A DNA stretch of 64,000 bases from Monomorium pharaonis (GCF_013373865.1 NC_050469.1:16102546-16166545); one strand, 5' to 3'; positions 1 through 10,284 are shown, counted from the stretch's first letter. The notes: generated from the letters alone by a model not told the origin. A program made the numbers and translations.

Positions 1-278
1 CTTTACTATCCCATTCACATAGAAAGCATGGATTTTTTGTGTAACCTAATTGTTGACCCAATAATATGGTGAGAACTTTTAGATCTCCACAAATTTGCCA
101 CCTATGTTCTGTGTATTAAATTTTTTAAAGAACTGTTTTCAGGTTTGTGTACTCTTCTTTTAATACTATCGAGTGCGCTACAGGAATGGAGGCATATACA
201 TTAGTATTATGCAGCAACACTGCTTTCAAGCTTCTCTTAGAAGAATCGATGAATAGTCTCCATTCATCAGACTTGTAA
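1..278 (+). CDS. Last two exons of an unrecognised gene, cut by the window edge
   Basis: Two exons join in frame. The first is open from base 1 to 68, ending at a TG|GTGAGA donor. The second runs from 143 (after TTTTCAG) to a TAA at 276-278. The split codon TG+G restores Trp and the phase is kept. The visible C-terminal part is about 67 residues, beginning LYYPIHIESMDF and ending SMNSLHSSDL. An AATAAA signal lies near 315. The composition is that of a folded protein, with no low complexity, but I do not recognise the family. The upstream part is outside the window. The coding call rests on the open frame, both splice sites, phase agreement and the polyadenylation signal. Confidence 0.5.
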
Positions 279-481
279 CATCCAGATTTCAGTTTGTTAA
301 TCCAAACCTTCGAAAATAAATGACTTGTATATGATAGAAAATGGGAGTGAATTTTTTACGCTATTTACTCACAGAAACTCAGACTTGTCATACGTATTGA
401 ATTTTCCTCGGATAATGTGGTTACGCAAGCCTGCACACTCTGGATTATATATTTGTGACCCAAACTGCTTTTACAAGGTAT

Positions 482-838
482 TTTTTGAGGTTAGGAACAA
501 ATGAGCCAATGCAGCAATTCTGACATTGAATTTGGATTTAGCAGGTCAAAATATATAAAGATAGACTAGTCTGGTCTACCGGACTAACATTAAAAAATTT
601 TTTTTTGAGGTTAGGAAAAAATGAGCCAATTCAGCAATTCTTGGATTTGGATTCAGCGGGTCAAAGTATATAAGGATAGATTAGTCTGGTCCGCTGGACC
701 AACATTAAAAAAAATTTTTTTTCATGTTAGGAAATGCGAGCTAACTTTGCAATTCTGACCTTGGATTCGAATTCAGCGGGTCGAAATACATAAGGATTGG
801 CTAGTCTAGTCCGCCGGACCAACAACTTTTTTTGTGTG
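482..838. repeat. Three tandem copies of a ~119-bp repeat
   Basis: Three successive units begin near 485, 603 and 722. Each has a GAGGTTAGGAA-like start (the third reads CATGTTAGGAA), then a GCAATTCT block, a CAGCGGGTC block, a TAAGGAT block and an AGTCYRGTCYRCYGGAC block, and ends in a poly-A/poly-T stretch. Units are roughly 80-85% alike by eye. No open frame spans them. The function is unknown; it looks like a small local satellite array. Confidence 0.75.
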
Positions 839-1284
839 CCTATGTTATTTCAGAAAGGGTAAATATTGATAAAAGAAGACTCAGCTTCAATCACCTTGAC
901 CTTGACATATTGTCAAGGTCACTGTCCTGAGTAATCTACAACAAATTTTAACCGTCGCTCGTTCTTTATTAAAAAGTTATTGACAAAAAGAAATTGTAAG
1001 AATTAAAATTTTTACGTAATGTAACAGTGCAAAACTTGATAATAAAACTTACGAATCGAAAAAGACTCTCAAAATGAAAATTCACAAATACAGAACATAA
1101 GAAATAAACACGAGAAAAATTATAAACATCGCAGAAAGGCAAATATAAATACACACACACACGAGGGGGGTACGAGGGGGTCCATCGATCCCCCTCCCAC
1201 ACCCACCCCATCTAAGTTGCTAACCCATGTACATTGTATTAAAAATCTGCAAACACATGTAAACTTTACTTTTTTTGCAATGTG
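839..1284. repeat. Dispersed repeat module ending in a CA run and G-rich tract
   Basis: The segment 885-985 contains CTGTCCTGAGTAA followed by a CGCTCGTTCTTTATTAAAAAGTTATT-type block, split here for length. Related blocks occur near 4,260-4,345, 4,405-4,490 and, inverted, near 6,436-6,510. It continues through AT-rich sequence into a short CA run (about 1,151) and a G-rich tract at 1,163-1,205. Short open frames here are chance. It appears to be a piece of the same compound repeat that builds the palindromic minisatellite at 6,508-6,990. Confidence 0.5.
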
Positions 1285-1401
1285 TACATGGGTTAGCGAC
1301 TTGGACGGGGCGGGTGCGGGAGGGGGGCCGAAGGCCCCCCTTGCACCCCCTGTTTGTGTGTGCAAAACATTCTCTGCACCACATGGGTTTGCAACTTTAT
1401 A
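1285..1401 (+). repeat. GC-rich core module of the hairpin-minisatellite family, copy 1
   Basis: The module begins at CATGGGTTAGCGACTT, passes through a G-run block (GGGGCGGGTGCGGGAGGGG), a perfect GC hairpin (GGGGGGCC-GAA-GGCCCCCC), a C-rich block and a short GT run, and ends at CCACATGGGTTTGCAACTT. The same order occurs near 6,745-6,862, 60,565-60,695 and, inverted, 63,557-63,712. The two ends carry a direct near-repeat (GGTTAGCGACTT / GGGTTTGCRACTT). The four G-runs fit a G-quadruplex motif. Confidence 0.7.
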
Positions 1402-2341
1402 AATAGAAAAATCTGTGATTTTTATGGTTTTTTCATGGTTTCTGCCATTTTCATGGTTTATGCATACATAGATATATGTATATAGTAACGGTGTTAACAC
1501 TTAATAAATCATTTTACAACAGCTTTATGATATTATAATAACAACTAATCTGTTGCAGTTACGTAAAATATGTATACGACCTTATTTGTACAAATTTTTA
1601 CGAGCTTCATTTTTTGTTGGACAACTTTTTTCGTACAATACTTTATGAAATAATTAACAAAAACAGTTACTTTTGAAGGGGGCTGGGGGGGCAAGGGGGC
1701 CGCGTCGCCTAAAATCCATTTGAGAATCTTACTACATAAAAAGAAGCTATATACAAAATTTCAGCAAAATCGGAGGGTTGTCGCTTTCGAAAGTTTATCC
1801 AAATCCTTCTCTAGAATAAAAGTATATGCACTGCTACCAGTCTGTGGAGTGGAGTTTCTACCAAAAATGGAAAAAAATTGTTAATTTGCCGTCATATTAA
1901 GCTGTCACATCATAACAATGTTTGCTTTATATAAAAGATACAGTTGTCACATCATAACAATGTTTGCTTAATATAAAAGATACAGTTTGTACTTACGAAA
2001 TTCGTATTCACAGACTAGTGGACGACGAGAACGAACAGTGTCGAGTTTCGACAATTAGATGTTGGTGCCTAATTGAGACGAAATTGCAAAATGAAAATGT
2101 AGGTTATATACGCGTAAAAATTCTATAAATAGAGTTAAAAAAAAATTTTTTGTTTTCGATATAAAGTCCAAATCACAGATTGATATTAATATGTGTACTT
2201 TAATTCTGAATTTACAATCTATTGTAATATTACAAATCTATAAAAGAAAGGTATACGAAATCTCATTAATGATGTGCACGAATGGCTCTACATTATTGAC
2301 CCCGATCAAGTTTGAGAGGTAGTCTTAAAGTTCCCCTTATA
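1402..2341. repeat. Gene-free stretch with a 42-bp tandem duplication and part of a TTAA-type MITE
   Basis: No coding exon was seen. A 42-bp unit starting TGTCACATCATAACAATG is repeated twice at 1,903-1,986. The segment 2,130-2,340 resembles, in reverse complement, 16,650-16,860 (shared blocks such as CTCTACATTAT and ATCAAGTTTGA) and more distantly 21,904-22,186. It is therefore probably one end of a dispersed TTAA-flanked inverted-repeat element. Confidence 0.45.
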
Positions 2342-3608
2342 CACTGGCGCAAAAAAACGAGACAAAAATTTTGACCGATCTTTAAAGTGATGCAACTTTG
2401 CGAAAAATCATTCAAATTACATGTACTTTTTTTTACATTAAAGGGCAAGGACTTTACTTTGAGAATCCCTAGGCGAAAGTTTGATTTATTAAGTGCGAAC
2501 CTTTTGTATCGCATGAAAACCAAACATGTTTTTTTTAATTGAAAAAAGTAAAAGTTTGTTATCATTTTTCACAATTTTCTTGTTTAAATCTGGCTAATAT
2601 TAATCCAAATTTTTAAAGTTCATTCTTTTCTAAGCATTAAAAAAACATGTCGATACGATGTTTTTTGTTGATTGCACACGAGTTTGAAATCTGCACTGTA
2701 ATTTAAGGCATTTTAGCGAATAAATACGGTATTTGTTCAATATCATGAATTTTGAGTATTAATATGATATTGCACATTGATTTTATTTGTGTTTAACACA
2801 ATCATACCGCTGTCATTAAAGTGACCCGATGTGCACCACGTGGAGAATGACGGTCGGATTTCGTACATCATGTGGCTCTGAAATTCATTGGTGTAAATTT
2901 ATACTTACTGATCTGAATATAACGGATAGCTGACGCACCATTTCACTGAAGTCAACAGAAGATCACATTCATCTATACTCATTAACTCACACATACACGT
3001 AAACATACATATATACATACTCATACATAAAAAATAAAAGTTCAAATTTTATTTTTAAAAAATCAGCTTTTTCAGGACCACTTGTACAAAATCCGATCGT
3101 CATTCTCCACGTGGTGCACATCGGGTCACTTTGATGACGGCGGTATGATTGAGTTAAACACGAATAAAATTAATGTGCAATATTATATTGATACTCAATA
3201 TTCAACAAATACCGTATTTATTCGCTAAAATACCCTAAATTACAGTGCAAATTTTAAACTTGTGTGCAATCAACAAAAAACACCGTATCGACATGTTTTT
3301 TTTTAATTGCTTAGAAAAGAATGAACTTTAAAAATCTGGATTAATACTAGCCAGATTTGAACGAGAAACTTGTGAAAAATGAAAACAAACTTTACTTTTT
3401 TCAATTAAAAAAAATATGTTTGATTTTCATGCGATACAAAAGGTTCGCACTTAACAAATCAAACTTTCGCCTAGGGATTCTTAAAGTAGAGTCTTTGCCC
3501 TTTAATTTAAAAAAGTACATGTAATTTGGATGACTTTCACAGAGTTGCATTATTTTGAAGATTGCCTAAAAATCGGTCAAAATTGTTGTCTCTTTTTTTG
3601 CGTCAGTG
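2342..3608. mobile_element. Fold-back mariner/Tc1-type non-autonomous element, TA duplication
   Basis: The ends read CACTGGCGCAAAAA and, inverted, CACTGACGCAAAAA. They are flanked by TA at 2,340-2,341 and 3,609-3,610, the duplication made by Tc1/mariner transposases. Each arm is about 530 bp (2,342 to ~2,875 and ~3,084 to 3,608), and the arms are inverted copies apart from scattered differences. A spacer of about 200 bp rich in ACATACATAC steps separates them. No transposase frame is present, so it would have moved in trans. It sits inside the TTAA-type repeat just to its left. Confidence 0.8.
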
Positions 3609-3666
3609 TATTTCTTTTATAGATTTGGAAATTCTTTTCCAGAATTAAAGTACACATATTATTATT

Positions 3667-4203
3667 TGTTGTATCCCTCGTCTCGGGACACGGTACAGAA
3701 TCGCTGCCGATGACTTCTCGGGATCAGGTTTCCAAGAGATAACACCGAGAGTTGATAATGAGAGAGATATATATATTTGTTCCAACATTACAATTCTTTA
3801 ATAAACCCGAATGGTAGATAATTAAGTATAATTCGTCGATTCGACGAGCGACGTAGATTCGTCGCTATTGTGATTAATAATGAGCCCACTCATTCTCTTT
3901 CCGCGGCGTTTATATACTCCGCTTTTCGGCTTGTTACTAGGGAATGTCACTCGCGGTCACGGGCCTTTGGCCCGTGTACTAGCTTAGCCAGCAATTGCTA
4001 GCTAGGCGCATTCCGCCGGAAATCAGGAGATTTCGGGTGGCGAAATTAATAGTAACCGGATACATTGCTCGGTGCGATGTCCGGTGTGAAGGCCGGTGCG
4101 ACGTCCGGTAATAAGGCCGGACGGTGTCGTCTCGCGAGGTGTCACTCGACACCTTTATCGTTATTGCGAGTATAGCTTGTGTGAGTGTCGCACACTCACA
4201 ACA
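3667..4203 (-). mobile_element. Solo LTR, 537 bp, TATT target duplication
   Basis: The block starts TGTTGTATCC and ends CTCACAACA, so both strands show TG...CA ends. TATT lies on both sides (3,663-3,666 and 4,204-4,207). The minus strand contains a TATA-like GTATATAAA near 3,910 in a GC-rich promoter-like setting, which suggests minus orientation. It is more GC-rich than its surroundings. The flanking sequence is continuous across it, matching the inverted partner near 16,340. No internal retroelement genes remain, so this is most simply a recombination remnant. The LTR family is not recognised. Confidence 0.65.
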
Positions 4204-5150
4204 TATTGGTAATTATTTACTTATACGGAGACACCTCCGATTTCAATGTCCTTCACATATGTTATCAGGGACATGACCCTGAGTAACTTTTCTTTATAAC
4301 TTAATCGTCGGTCATTGTTCGTTAAAGAGTTATTAACAAAAAAAGTTTAAAAAATATGTAGAATAAAACTATACACACACGGGTGGTTGCGGGGGGGGGG
4401 CGCAAGTCCTGTTATCAAGGTCATCATTCTGAGTAATGTTGTAAAGATTTTAGGCCGCGCTCGGCATTTATTAAAAAGTTATTAACACGGAAAGTTTTTA
4501 TGAATTATATGTAATTTTTGACGTTGAAATTTTGATTATAATATTTTAATAGACAAGAAATGGATGTAAGAACAATACTGAATTTACTAATTTAAATTTA
4601 TTTATTTATATTTTTATTTTTTCTAACTTTAACCCACCAATTTTACGTCACTATTTGGTTAATGTGAAAACATTGGAAACAAACAGCGTGGAAAGTCGCA
4701 ACCCATGTGGTACAGTATAAGCGTGGACATAGTTTAATCAAATGTAATTGAAAAATTGAATATTTGAGCTCAACATTTTTCTTGGGTTTTACCCTTTTAT
4801 TGACTTTCTACACGAAGCAAACCCATTCGGCACTTTTACTGCAGTATTAATAAACTTGAATGTAAACGACGTCCACGCTTGTACTGTACCACATGGGTTT
4901 GCGACTTTCCACGCTTATACTATAACGCTGTTCGTTTCCAATGTTTTTACAATAACCAAATAGCGACGTAAAATTGGTGGGTTAGAGTTAGGAAAAATTC
5001 CGGGGAAGGGGTGCAGGGGGAGAAACTTTGCCCCTCTCTGGCCCACGCGTTTTCTGAGAATACATTCTTTTTCCACACCAAATTTTGTGTGACATAGTTG
5101 TTTTTCAACAAAGTATCATACTTTTGCGTATTTCTGTATAAAGCACTCTT
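4204..5150. repeat. Inverted-repeat modules of the compound palindromic repeat
   Basis: The segment 4,208-4,275 (GGTAATTATTTAC ... CCTTCACATATG) is the reverse complement of 16,265-16,345. The segment 4,255-4,345 is the reverse complement of 6,436-6,510. This places 4.2-16.3 kb inside one large broken palindrome. A pair GTCGCAACCCATGTGG (about 4,695) and CCACATGGGTTTGCGAC (about 4,890) forms a smaller inverted pair. A G-rich run lies at 4,385-4,400. No gene was seen. Confidence 0.55.
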
Positions 5151-6277
5151 CCCAGGTAGCAAGCTCACGTCATTTTGACGTCCCAAAATGGTCATTTACT
5201 GACTATTCTTGACGTCACGAAATGACGCCCTTATGACGTTAAAATGACGGTCGAATGTCACAAATTCCTGACGTCATGAAATGTACCGTATTTTGACGTC
5301 ATAGAATGACGTGAACAATATGTTGTCAAAAAGATCTCTAAAAGATATCCTGTTTCTGAAAATGATAACATAAAGAGACTTCTAAAAGATAACATATAAT
5401 GTCAGAATGTTAACCAATGCGTCGTTTTTTGAGAACAGAAAGATGTCATGAAACTAATATCTAAAAGATTTCTTAAATCGGATATCTTTAAACTGCAACT
5501 AGAGATAAAAAAATAAAATAAAAATTTCATTTTTTTTAATTCTTATCAACAGTACATACTAAATTTGGGACAAATTTTTATTAATTAATTAAATTTAAAT
5601 TATATTATTTTATTTTACTCTTACTTGCCGCTGGTATAGGTTTTGAACCCGGGACCTTAGGATTACAAACCTTGTACTCTATCTGCTACGCTAGTTTGAA
5701 TCATCGATATGGGTACTTGTTATTGTCTACATATACCTATATGTTATAAACTGTCGCAATTATATTATTTTTTATAAAAGCAATTAAATTTTGCAAAACA
5801 TATTAAAAATAAATAGCATTAACTTATTTACTTATTAATTTTATTGTTAAATTTAACTTTTCCCATAACTTTTATAATTTGATGGAAATTGCGATCTATT
5901 TAGCATTAAGACTTTGAAGCGTTCAAATGGTTAATTTGACCACTTTGAAATTATTTCCAAGATATCATCTAAATGTTTTCTTAAAAAAGTTCTCTTAAAG
6001 TTGAATATAATATGCTTATTAATATGCTTATGCCTTACGCCTTAAATCTCATTGTATAGACACCGCTTTAGACCGTGTCTAAAATACGTCTTAATGACGT
6101 CTTTATGTCCCGATTTTGGATGTGTGCTGTCTGGGAAAATAATCGTCAGATCATGACTGAAATATGACGTCATCATGACGTCAATTTTGGGTCATGTAAA
6201 AAAATGGTCATTTTGACGACATATGACCAGATATGACCATTTTGAGACGTCAAAATGACGTGGGCTTGCTACCTGGG
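5151..6277. mobile_element. MITE-like element with CCCAGGTAGCAAGC ends and many TGACGTCA sites
   Basis: The left end CCCAGGTAGCAAGC matches the right end GGCTTGCTACCTGGG in inverse. The arms continue as CACGTCATTTTGACGTC. The subterminal 120-150 bp on each side are packed with TGACG/CGTCA half-sites and several complete TGACGTCA palindromes. The interior (about 5,520-5,960) is a reverse-complement copy of 38,370-38,810 and carries a tRNA-like segment. A further element end, GTGTGCTGTCTGGGA, lies at 6,121-6,135, so a second element may be nested. There is no transposase. A clear target duplication was not found. Confidence 0.65.
5627..5697 (-). ncRNA. tRNA-Thr-like degenerate segment inside a MITE
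   Basis: On the minus strand there is an A-box-like stretch (TAGCGTAGCAGATAGAG), an anticodon-loop-like TTTGTAA (UGU, Thr) between AGG and CCT, and a B-box-like GGTTCAAAACC. The spacing is that of a tRNA body. The acceptor and T stems do not pair well, so it is unlikely to fold as a working tRNA. A second copy lies at 38,609-38,676 on the plus strand. It is best read as a tRNA-derived internal module of a repeat, not a host tRNA gene. Confidence 0.5.
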
Positions 6278-6334
6278 TTACCAACGGAGTGGGTGCAGAA
6301 GGAGAAGGTCGAAAACTCTCTCACTTGCACTCCC

Positions 6335-6338
<4 letters not shown>

Positions 6339-6374
<36 letters not shown>

Positions 6375-6400
6375 CGTGCGTGTGTGTTTGTGTATGTATG
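6339..6400. repeat. GT microsatellite
   Basis: The tract is (GT)n with GC interruptions, following a CTCCCCCT block. It corresponds to the (GT/CA)n tract that sits next to the G-rich core in other copies of the hairpin-minisatellite family. Confidence 0.9.
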
Positions 6401-6507
6401 TTGTTTTATTTTACATGAATATTTTTCAAACTTCTTTTGTTAATAACTCTTTAACGAACAATGACCGACGATTAAGTTATAAGGAAAAGTCACTCAGGGT
6501 CATGTCC

Positions 6508-6992
6508 CGGGAGAGGTTCAATGGCGCACAGTACAATTGGACACGTTGCAATTGCTCACCGTGTTATTAGACACGAAACCTTGCGCACCGTTTAATTGGA
6601 CACAGTTCGATTGGACACAGTCCGATTGGACAGTTTGATTGGACACAGTTCGATTGCGCACCGTTCGATTGCGTACCGTTCGATTGCACACCGTTCAATC
6701 AAACGCATATTAAATATTCATACATTATGGCTGCGTTTGCAATGTGTACATAGGTTAGCGACTTGGATGGGGTGGGTGCGGGGGGTCGAAGGCCCCCCCT
6801 TGCACCCCTCGTGTGTGTGTGTGTGTAAAGCATTCACTGTACCACATGGGTTTGCGACTTAAATGGTGTGCAATTGAACGGTGCGCAATTGAACGGTGTG
6901 CAATTGAACGGTGTGCAATTGAACAGTGTGCAATTGAACGGTGCGCAATTGAACGGTATGCAATTGAACGGTGTGCAACTGAACGGTGCGCC
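6508..6992. repeat. Palindromic minisatellite with GC-rich core, copy 2 (left part)
   Basis: From 6,508 to 6,720 there are 15-16-bp units such as TTGGACACAGTTCGA and TTGCGCACCGTTCGA. From 6,745 to 6,862 lies the GC-rich core with the G-run block and hairpin. From 6,862 onward the same units return in reverse orientation (AATTGAACGGTGYGC). The array is cut at 6,992 by the gypsy element and resumes at 16,072. This shows that the array existed before the retrotransposon arrived. Open frames here are artefacts of the periodicity. Confidence 0.85.
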
Positions 6993-7290
6993 TGTGGCGA
7001 CTAGCCATGCGCATCTATGTATCACATGACCCGCGCCTACGTGGCGCTGTGGGTCCTTCTTCCGGCGGAAAGATAGTCCGCCATTGGTCTCGCGCTCCGC
7101 TACACGCCTTACCGGCGTGCTCCGTAATATCTTTACTCTGTTCTAATAAACGTTGTTACCGTTGACTCCAGCGTCCTGTTATTTACCCCGGTAACACACG
7201 GAAGTCGTAGGGACTTCCGTGCGACGATCCCTCACACGATCCTAATTTAATTACGCCACGTGCGTGATAACATTCATACCTATCCCTACA
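6993..7290 (+). repeat. 5' LTR of the CsRn1-type element
   Basis: 298 bp, TGTGGCGACTAGCC ... CTATCCCTACA. It differs from the 3' LTR mainly by a 3-bp CTT copy change and small changes around the GATAGTCCGCCA block. An AATAAA lies near 7,145, as expected for the R region. Confidence 0.9.
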
Positions 7291-7292
7291 AT

Positions 7293-7310
7293 TGGTGACC
7301 CCGACGTGAT
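7293..7310 (+). other. Primer binding site, tRNA-Trp type
   Basis: TGGTGACCCCGACGTGAT starts two bases after the 5' LTR. Its reverse complement ends ...CGGGGTCACCA, which fits the CCA end of arthropod tRNA-Trp as I know it. The tRNA-Trp primer is a known trait of CsRn1-type elements. Confidence 0.75.
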
Positions 7311-7582
7311 CTGCGCGGGAAAATCGTCGCGAGTGAAAGCTACGGAGTGCGTGAAGGCGGACTCATTCCTCTCGAGCCTTACGCATCCGGAGGGCTCGAC
7401 GAAGTCGTCTCAGCGTCCTTCTAAGGACGCTCGATCTAGAACATACCGGCGCCGGCCTCGCGCCAGGCGAGCGCGCGCGCGGCGACGTTCTCGTGTCGCG
7501 TGAGTGCATTCTCTTCACCCTTGTGCACCGTTGCCTGCGGTTTGGGACCCGCAGCAACGTTCGGCGCGCTACGCCGCGTCAA

Positions 7583-7708
7583 GAAATCCGTCCTCCGACG
7601 GTCGTGCGCGAAGCACGTATTCACGAAATCCGTCCTCCGACGGTCGTGCGCGAAGCACGTATTCGAGAAATCCGTCTTCCGACGGTCGTGCGCGAAGCAC
7701 GTCTTCGC
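7583..7708 (+). repeat. Three 42-bp tandem repeats in the retrotransposon leader
   Basis: Units begin at 7,583, 7,625 and 7,667. Each carries two short potential stem-loops, CGTCCTCCGACG and CGTGCGCGAAGCACG. They lie in the RNA leader between primer site and gag, where packaging or translation signals are usual, but a role is only inferred. The array is open in several frames because 42 is divisible by 3, so the short open frames here are not genes. Confidence 0.85.
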
Positions 7709-8162
7709 CGGGAAGGATCTGGAGTTTTGGGACGCGCGCGCAGCACGAACTTCCACCACGTGGAGAGCGCCCCACGGACCGCCATTTTTGGAGGTGACTC
7801 CCGCCATCGTCATCGCCTCCGATGCGGCGCAGGGACAGTCTGGGCCACTGCCTCTGCGGTCATCTTCCCGGTACCCTTATTTCTGTTCGATACTGCGTGG
7901 AATATCGTGAGAAATTCTTTTGGTCTCCGATATTCCTCGCAATGGCGTCATCGCGCTAGATAGTTTTACTTTGTAATTTCGGCGTTTCTCAGCGTTAGTG
8001 CGCTGTCATTTTTGTAGCGGGTTGGCGCGTTCCTTGTTGCTACGCGCGTTAGTTACCCCCTTGTTCCCTCGCTCGTGGCCGCGTACGCCTCGCTCGTGAG
8101 GCGTTTCGTTTGTTTTTTTTTTTTTTTTATCGTTCGCGCGTCGCTCCCGCGTTTTGTGCGAA

Positions 8163-9086
8163 ATGCCTAACGAGGGAGACCACATGCTACAGGCGGAGCT
8201 CGCTGCGCTACGCGACGAGAACGCCCGTCTCCGGAGCGCTCAAGAGGCCCAGCAAGCCGCCGACGTCGCGGCGCCTGGGAATGTCGCGGCGTTGTATCGG
8301 CAGCCTAAGATAGCGAACTTCTGTCGCGACAACCCCGCGATTTGGTTCGTTCAGGCTGAGATAACCCTTAGAAACGCCGGAATCAGGAATTTGGTGACGA
8401 AAGCGGATTTCATCGCCGAAAAACTAGACTTAGAAGCGCTCCAGACCGTCCAGGATTTGTTGACGGCGGAGCCGCGTCCCGCGGATATTTACGAGCAGAT
8501 CAAGGCTCGACTGATCGCAACGTACGGTAGCTCGTCTGAATCGCGTCTGCGACAACTGATTAAGGGCCAGGTTTCGATCTGCGGCAAGCCGTCGCTCATA
8601 TTAACGCGCCTTCGCGCATTAGACTCGGATTGCTCGGAGGACGTATTACGGACCGTTTTTTTAGATCAGTTACCGGCTCCGTGCCGGGCTATTCTTATGG
8701 TTTCTGACACTTCTGACCTTAACCGATTAGCCGTTATGGCCGATAAGTACGTCGAAGCCTCCGACCTCGAAGTGCGTAACGTTTCCGCAGTCGCCGCGGT
8801 CGCGCCCGCTAAGGGCCGTAAACGAGACAAATCCACTGCTCCTCCGAGCTTGGACGAGAGGCTGGATAAAATCACTGAACAGTTACAGACTCTCACCAAC
8901 CATTTGGTTAAATCTAGTCGAGCGCGTTCGCCGTCGCGCAAGCGAAATTCGAATAAAAAGAGTGACACGGCAGCGAGTTCGGACAAGCAGTCCGGCTACT
9001 GCTACGTTCATCGAAAATACGGCTCGAAGGCAACGTCTTGCCGAAAACCGTGTACGTGGAAGGACGAAGGCGACTCGGAAAACTAG
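8163..9086 (+). CDS. gag: Gag polyprotein of the CsRn1-type retrotransposon
   Basis: About 307 residues from the ATG at 8,163 (MPNEGDHML). An in-frame ATG 9 bp upstream is possible. The order is an N-terminal heptad-like segment (residues ~8-35, AELAALRDENARL), a capsid-like central domain (~45-190; FCRDNPAIWFVQAEI, typical of insect gypsy gags), a basic serine/arginine linker (~245-275) and a C-terminal zinc-finger-like C-x2-H-x9-C-x3-C (CYVHRKYGSKATSCRKPC). The CHCC pattern, in place of the usual CCHC, is typical of CsRn1/Kabuki gags. The frame is intact. The protein would build the intracellular virus-like particle. Codon use is much more GC-rich than in the neighbouring host DNA. Confidence 0.85.
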   Translation: MPNEGDHMLQAELAALRDENARLRSAQEAQQAADVAAPGNVAALYRQPKIANFCRDNPAIWFVQAEITLRNAGIRNLVTKADFIAEKLDLEALQTVQDLLTAEPRPADIYEQIKARLIATYGSSSESRLRQLIKGQVSICGKPSLILTRLRALDSDCSEDVLRTVFLDQLPAPCRAILMVSDTSDLNRLAVMADKYVEASDLEVRNVSAVAAVAPAKGRKRDKSTAPPSLDERLDKITEQLQTLTNHLVKSSRARSPSRKRNSNKKSDTAASSDKQSGYCYVHRKYGSKATSCRKPCTWKDEGDSEN

Positions 9087-9673
9087 AGCGCCCGTCCCGC
9101 ACGGAGGCGGTTCGGGACGAGGGGGCGACACAAAGCCGTCTGCACGTTAATGATCGGATTTCCGGTCAACGTTTTCTGGTTGACATGGGCGCGGAGATTT
9201 CAATACTCCCCGCCTTGTTACGCGATCGTTCAGCTCCTTCCGAGCTCCAACTCTTTGCCGCGAATAACACCAAGATAAATACTTATGGTGAACGCCGTCT
9301 TACTACTTGACTTAGGCTTGCGCCGCCCAATCACGTGGTGTTTCCGAGTCGCTGACGTACCGTATGCCATCCTCGGCGCGGATGTGCTTACGCATTATAA
9401 ACTAATCGTTAACTTACACGGGCGTCGGCTTGTCGACAGCGTCACGTCTCTTGCGACCATCGGCCGGGTATTGAACGTCCCCGAAACCAAAATATCGATG
9501 GTTGACAATAGTTCTACCTTCGCGGACATCCTGGCGAAATTTCCGCGGGTTATCGGTTCCGCGAAATCGGCTTCCCCCGTCGCAGGTGCTGTCGAACATC
9601 ACATTTTGATTACCGGTCCTCCATGCACGGAGCGGCCTCGTCGGCTTCCTCCCGACAAATTAAAAGCGGCTAA
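9087..9673 (+). pseudogene. pol: Protease and start of pol, frameshifted and interrupted
   Basis: A retropepsin segment is readable around 9,150-9,300 (FLVDMGAEISILP ... FAANNTKI). The catalytic D-T/S-G reads DMG. Near 9,300 the frame shifts: the next part (LDLGLRRPITW ... VADVPYAILGADVL), which carries the conserved protease C-terminal ILGAD element, is in another frame. The linker towards reverse transcriptase continues to 9,670, where it is cut inside an LPPDKLKAA-like stretch by the CENP-B-like transposon. The rest of pol resumes at 12,810. As it stands it cannot give a Gag-Pol product. Confidence 0.8.
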
Positions 9674-9848
9674 CAAGGGGACCTTACGGGTCATGGAACA
9701 CCGATTTTTTTTATACTTATAGGATTTGAAGATCAGTACCCGGACTTCAATTTCCTAAAGCAGTACGACGCGCTTCTCAAAAATACTCGAGAAAATCGAT
9801 TTTGAAAATTTCCGATATCTGTAAGTACAGAAAATTTTAACCTATTGT

Positions 9849-9927
9849 CAGAGCCGCTCGTAGCCGAGCGCACAGAGCTCTAGTTTCGTAAGCGCGGAGT
9901 CGCTGGTTCGATTCTCGCTCTGGCCTC
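9849..9927 (+). ncRNA. tRNA-Thr-like segment in the left transposon arm
   Basis: A-box-like CGTAGCCGAGCG with a hairpin-forming GCTCG-TA-GCCGAGC, an anticodon-loop-like TTCGTAA (CGU, Thr), a B-box GGTTCGATTC, and a T9 terminator at 9,930-9,938. The T arm pairs with one mismatch. The acceptor and anticodon stems are poor. It keeps the signals that RNA polymerase III needs but not a convincing tRNA fold. The same sequence, inverted, sits at 12,554-12,632. Confidence 0.55.
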
Positions 9928-10284
9928 AATTTTTTTTTCATAAGTTAATAAAGTTTTTTTTTTAATCCTATATCTTAACATTTATCAAATTGAAATGCTA
10001 ATTAATTATTAAATATTTATTCGTTATTTTTTAAATAAAAATTAACATCTTTTTATTTTTAATTACTACTTGATTAAAAATGCGAATATTTATATTAAAT
10101 TAAAATTTGGTACAAAAAATGGAAAACATTAAAGAAAATGAAATACTTTTTAAGAGATTACGAGTAAATACAAAAATAATATAAAAAACAAAAATAATAT
10201 TTATAAAAATGGTTGTTTAATTTTTATGAGTTATTAATTCATGTATGGTATAAAATATATTAATAATAAATACATTTGATCTTT

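Noticed and set aside
18..2600. Possible CRISPR-like array in the three 119-bp repeats (482-838)
   Set aside because: Long diverged tandem units without spacers, in a eukaryotic genome.
7363..7963. Overlapping open frames in the retrotransposon leader
   Set aside because: A 42-bp repeat and high GC content keep frames open. No retroelement protein similarity, and gag starts downstream.
9849..9927. Working tRNA-Thr gene
   Set aside because: Acceptor and anticodon stems do not pair and it is present as mirror copies in transposon arms.
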